Positions 13,651-15,829 of a stretch of 15,829 nucleotides of DNA are shown here, piece by piece. The notes under the pieces were generated by a model, which made no database searches, was not told the DNA's origin, and saw nothing but the letters and a program-made list of their open reading frames with translations. The position numbers were made by a program, and so were the translations under genes. The stretch is from Candidatus Woesearchaeota archaeon CG08_land_8_20_14_0_20_47_9 (lineage in GTDB: Archaea > Nanobdellota > Nanobdellia > Woesearchaeales > CG1-02-47-18): assembly GCA_002763335.1 (NCBI GenBank), contig PEYS01000024.1, forward strand, positions 1 to 15,829. The letters run 5' to 3'. The number at the start of each line of letters is the position of its first letter. Within the stretch, counting starts at the first letter, position 1.

Positions 13651-14733
13651 ATGGCCCTTACAAAGAAGGAAGTGATGAAGATAAGGGGTGTTCTTCTTAA
13701 CTCGAGGAGGCCGTACTTCATCTTCCACGACGACCCTGACGGGCTCGCCTCCTTTCTGCAGCTTTACAGGGCATGCGGCGAGGGCAAATGGGCAATAGTG
13801 AAGTCAACGCCGAGGGTTGATGAGACCTACCTTGAAAGGCTCAGGGAGTATCAGCCTGACACAGTCTTCATACTGGACATAGCGATGGTTGATCAGGAAT
13901 TCATTGACAAGGCTAAAACAAGGGTCGTGTGGATTGACCACCACGCCCCAATTAAGCGATTTAATGTAGATTACTTCAATCCCCGCATACGCAATAAGGC
14001 AGACAACCAACCAGTCTCATACCTCTGCTATGAGGCTGCTGACAAAAAGGAAGACCTCTGGATTATGATGGTGGGGGTTGTGGGCGACTGGTGCCTGCCA
14101 AAGTCAAAATACACAAAGGAATTTGCCCAGGCCTACCCAGAGCTCTGGGGCAAGAGGATAGTCAGCCCTGACGAGGCCCTCTTTAACACCAGGCTTGGGG
14201 AGCTTATAATGGCTTTCTCCTTCATACTGAAGGGGAAGACCTCTGACGTAAACAGCAGTATCAAGGAACTGATAAAGATAGGAAACCCCCTTGAGATTCT
14301 TGAAGGCAAGAGCGAGGCAGGAAGGAAGATACTTGATAGGTATTGCAGGATAAAGCAGGTGTATGATGACCTGCTCAAGAGGGCCATTGAGAATAAAACT
14401 GCGGACAATGAGCTCGTCTTTATCTATCAGGACGATGACCTCAGCTTTTCAAAGGACGTTGCCAACGCCCTGCTCTACATGTTTCCAAACAAGCTGATAA
14501 TTATCGGGCGTGAAAAGGGCGATGAGGTAAAGCTCAGCATAAGGGCGAGGAGACTCGTCATAAACCGCGTTCTGGAAAAGGCCTTGGCAGGGGTTAATGG
14601 TTACGGCGGCGGACACGAGTATGCCTGCGGGGCGTGCATAAAGAAGGATGATTTTGGGAGATTCCTAGCCAGATTCGCAGAGCTTGCATTGGCCACAAAG
14701 CCAAACCCGAAGCTGAAGAGGGAGCGGTGTTAG
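13651..14733 (+). CDS. DHH-family phosphoesterase (archaeal RecJ/GAN-like)
   Basis: A 360-residue protein. The DHH metal-binding motifs are complete: H26-DDPDG-31 (motif I), D76 in FILDIAMVD (motif II), D96-H97-H98 (motif III) and D146 in GVVGDW (motif IV). The C-terminal DHHA1 domain ends in the glycine-rich GYGGGHEYACGA (317-328), which binds substrate. The family includes 5'-3' exonucleases such as RecJ, GAN (which joins the archaeal CMG replisome), and nanoRNases/cyclic-dinucleotide phosphodiesterases. Location beside cdc6, with dnaG and rnhB close by, favours a replication/repair role, but sequence alone does not separate these. It is shorter than Thermococcus GAN. Transcribed from its own TATA box. 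Confidence 0.88.
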   Translation: MALTKKEVMKIRGVLLNSRRPYFIFHDDPDGLASFLQLYRACGEGKWAIVKSTPRVDETYLERLREYQPDTVFILDIAMVDQEFIDKAKTRVVWIDHHAPIKRFNVDYFNPRIRNKADNQPVSYLCYEAADKKEDLWIMMVGVVGDWCLPKSKYTKEFAQAYPELWGKRIVSPDEALFNTRLGELIMAFSFILKGKTSDVNSSIKELIKIGNPLEILEGKSEAGRKILDRYCRIKQVYDDLLKRAIENKTADNELVFIYQDDDLSFSKDVANALLYMFPNKLIIIGREKGDEVKLSIRARRLVINRVLEKALAGVNGYGGGHEYACGACIKKDDFGRFLARFAELALATKPNPKLKRERC

Positions 14734-14760
14734 ATAGCGTAACTTTACACTGGTCTGCGA

Positions 14761-15069
14761 CTACTTTCTTCTTTTTCTGGAGAAGCGTTCTGCACAGCTC
14801 TCTGAACAGAAGCGATGCACCTTGCCGTTAATCTTCTCCTCAATAAAATCATCTGTCAGCACCCTGTCGCACCTAGCGCACTTTGACATCTGCTCCCCAT
14901 GCTCATACCCTTCCATAAAGCCTTCCTCTTCAGGGCTTATCTCATCATCCTCCACAAGCTCCCCCCTGGCCTCCTCTCTGTATACATCCTCGTCTGCATC
15001 CCCCGTATCCATGTCAAGCAGGATATCGTCTTTGTTCTTTCTCTTCTTAAAACGCCTATTGGCAGCCAT
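14761..15069 (-). CDS. small TRASH-like zinc-binding protein
   Basis: A 102-residue protein. A very basic start (MAANRRFKKRKNK) is followed by an acidic middle (about 15-60) and a C-terminal metal-binding module with CxxC (CARC) and, after a short hairpin (INGKVHRF), CxxxC (CSESC), then a basic RKRRK tail. This is the layout of TRASH/MYM-like zinc fingers, seen in metal-sensing and nucleic-acid-associated proteins. The start at 15069 was chosen over an upstream one because GGAGGGGGTGATAAG immediately precedes it. It lies 38 bp after rnhB on the same strand and is probably co-transcribed. The partner and role are unknown; nucleic-acid contact through the basic ends is inference. Confidence 0.75.
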   Translation of the reverse strand: MAANRRFKKRKNKDDILLDMDTGDADEDVYREEARGELVEDDEISPEEEGFMEGYEHGEQMSKCARCDRVLTDDFIEEKINGKVHRFCSESCAERFSRKRRK

Positions 15070-15107
15070 ACTTATCACCCCCTCCACAGCCTGGCAGTAG
15101 GCAGCAT

Positions 15108-15767
15108 CTAGCCTTCTGAAAATGCTGACAGCCTCGCCTGCCCACGAGCAGGCTGCTTATGCCTTAATCTCTGGTATGTTGCCCAGCTCATTCTGAATAT
15201 GTCAGGATACCTATTAAAATTTTTCTCTGCAAACCCCCTAGTTAGGGGATCAGCAGGGTAGCCGGAGCCGAAGTCAATGCCTATACTCTCCTTTATCCTT
15301 TCTATCTCGCTGTCCCTCAGGGTTTTGGCTATTATGGATGCAGCTGCAACAACTGCATGCCTCTCTGCCTTGTGCTCAACAATAATGTCAATCTTCATGT
15401 CAACCATTCTGAGGAGGGCTGATTTATAAGTTACAGTGTTAACACTTGGAGAGTCTATTATGGCCTTCTCAGGTTTTAACTCCCTGATAATCTCGGCAAT
15501 CTTCAGCATCTCAAGGTTATTGAGGTTTATGGTTTCTACAGCCCTGTCAATCTCTCTAGGAGGGATTATGCGTATCGCATACGACTTCACATGGGACTTT
15601 ATAAAGCCTGCCAGGGCATCACGCCTCTCAGGTGTTAGAAGCTTAGAATCCTTCACCCCGTTTTCAAAGAGCCTGCCCTCACCAGCCTCATCAGTAAGGA
15701 CGCCGCATACAACCATCGGGCCTATAAGCGGGCCTCTTCCTGCTTCATCTATGCCGCAGATCAACAT
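15108..15767 (-). CDS. rnhB: ribonuclease HII
   Basis: The 219 residues match archaeal RNase HII. The enzyme removes RNA from RNA-DNA hybrids, including single misincorporated ribonucleotides. The catalytic acids are in place: D7 and E8 in GIDEAGRG, and D104 in KAIIDSPS, with the fourth expected near D124-D128 (VDMKID). VKDSKLL, VVAAASIIAK and GSGYPADPLT are further family blocks. The start at 15767 is supported by ATTAAATA (complement of 15791-15798), centred 27 bp upstream, so the message should be leaderless. It leads a two-gene operon with the zinc-binding protein and is convergent with the DHH nuclease. The C-terminal tail (PARGQARLSAF) is a short extension. Confidence 0.96.
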   Translation of the reverse strand: MLICGIDEAGRGPLIGPMVVCGVLTDEAGEGRLFENGVKDSKLLTPERRDALAGFIKSHVKSYAIRIIPPREIDRAVETINLNNLEMLKIAEIIRELKPEKAIIDSPSVNTVTYKSALLRMVDMKIDIIVEHKAERHAVVAAASIIAKTLRDSEIERIKESIGIDFGSGYPADPLTRGFAEKNFNRYPDIFRMSWATYQRLRHKQPARGQARLSAFSEG

Positions 15768-15790
15768 GGCTTGGGAATGTGGGGAACTAT

Positions 15791-15798
15791 TATTTAAT
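15791..15798 (-). promoter_or_regulatory. TATA box of the rnhB operon
   Basis: The complement reads ATTAAATA, centred 27 bp before the rnhB start codon. Confidence 0.6.
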
Positions 15799-15819
15799 GG
15801 TTGCTCAAACTTGGTTCAT

Positions 15820-15829
15820 ACTCAAAAGT
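15820..15829. repeat. truncated copy of the CTCAAAAGT palindrome arm
   Basis: ACTCAAAAGT at the window edge equals the reverse complement of 3186-3195. Nine of its bases match 3145-3153. It may begin another copy of the 3145-3194 element, which the window cuts off. Ten bases alone are weak evidence. Confidence 0.3.

Noticed and set aside
1..15829. CRISPR array, tRNA or rRNA genes
   Set aside because: No regularly spaced direct repeats with unique spacers, and no T-arm-like GGTTCGA...CC or rRNA signatures noticed on either strand by eye.

Overview
The window looks archaeal. It carries a basal archaeal replication set (Orc1/Cdc6, archaeal DnaG with TOPRIM, a DHH nuclease of the RecJ/GAN type, RNase HII), archaeal ribosomal protein uS7 and a DhnA-type class I fructose-bisphosphate aldolase. 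Promoters are TATA-box promoters. In most operon-leading genes the TATA centre lies about 27 bp before the start codon, which indicates leaderless mRNAs. Genes inside operons have Shine-Dalgarno sequences instead. Small DPANN-like surface proteins (the CSDGIQN...DCGG motif; a C-terminal 'AGW' helical domain) and a bacterial-type ThrRS suggest an uncultured, possibly DPANN-type, lineage. This lineage call is inference.

Region 1 (about 27-2967) is a visibly AT-rich island. It holds a tiny ribbon-helix-helix protein missed by ordinary ORF cut-offs (167-310), an overlapping DNA methyltransferase, and a convergent restriction endonuclease with a NotI-like Cys4 plus E-x-Q layout. It is bracketed by a two-part inverted repeat (outer 12 bp, inner 14 bp). 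The controller promoter has three CATATG boxes exactly 10 bp apart, the last one containing the start codon. Together this looks like a compact, self-regulated, horizontally acquired restriction-modification (R-M) unit.

Region 2 (2968-3312) has no gene but is packed with inverted repeats. Two alternative stems share one strand, and nested GC-rich mini-hairpins follow. The same palindrome arm appears again at the last ten bases of the window.

Region 3 (3313-9442) has thrS, fba, a lipoprotein-SpoIIM pair and dnaG. After dnaG's upstream region comes a 479-bp gap with a good candidate small RNA on the minus strand (TATA box, about 150 nt, hairpin and T-run).

Region 4 (9443-15829) has a duplicated-cysteine membrane protein overlapping rps7, then divergent cdc6, a surface protein behind a hairpin-rich leader, the DHH nuclease, and an rnhB-zinc-finger operon on the opposite strand. 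A 19-bp perfect palindrome at 12658-12700 has a degenerate relative at 6436-6467, so this genome probably carries a palindromic repeat family.
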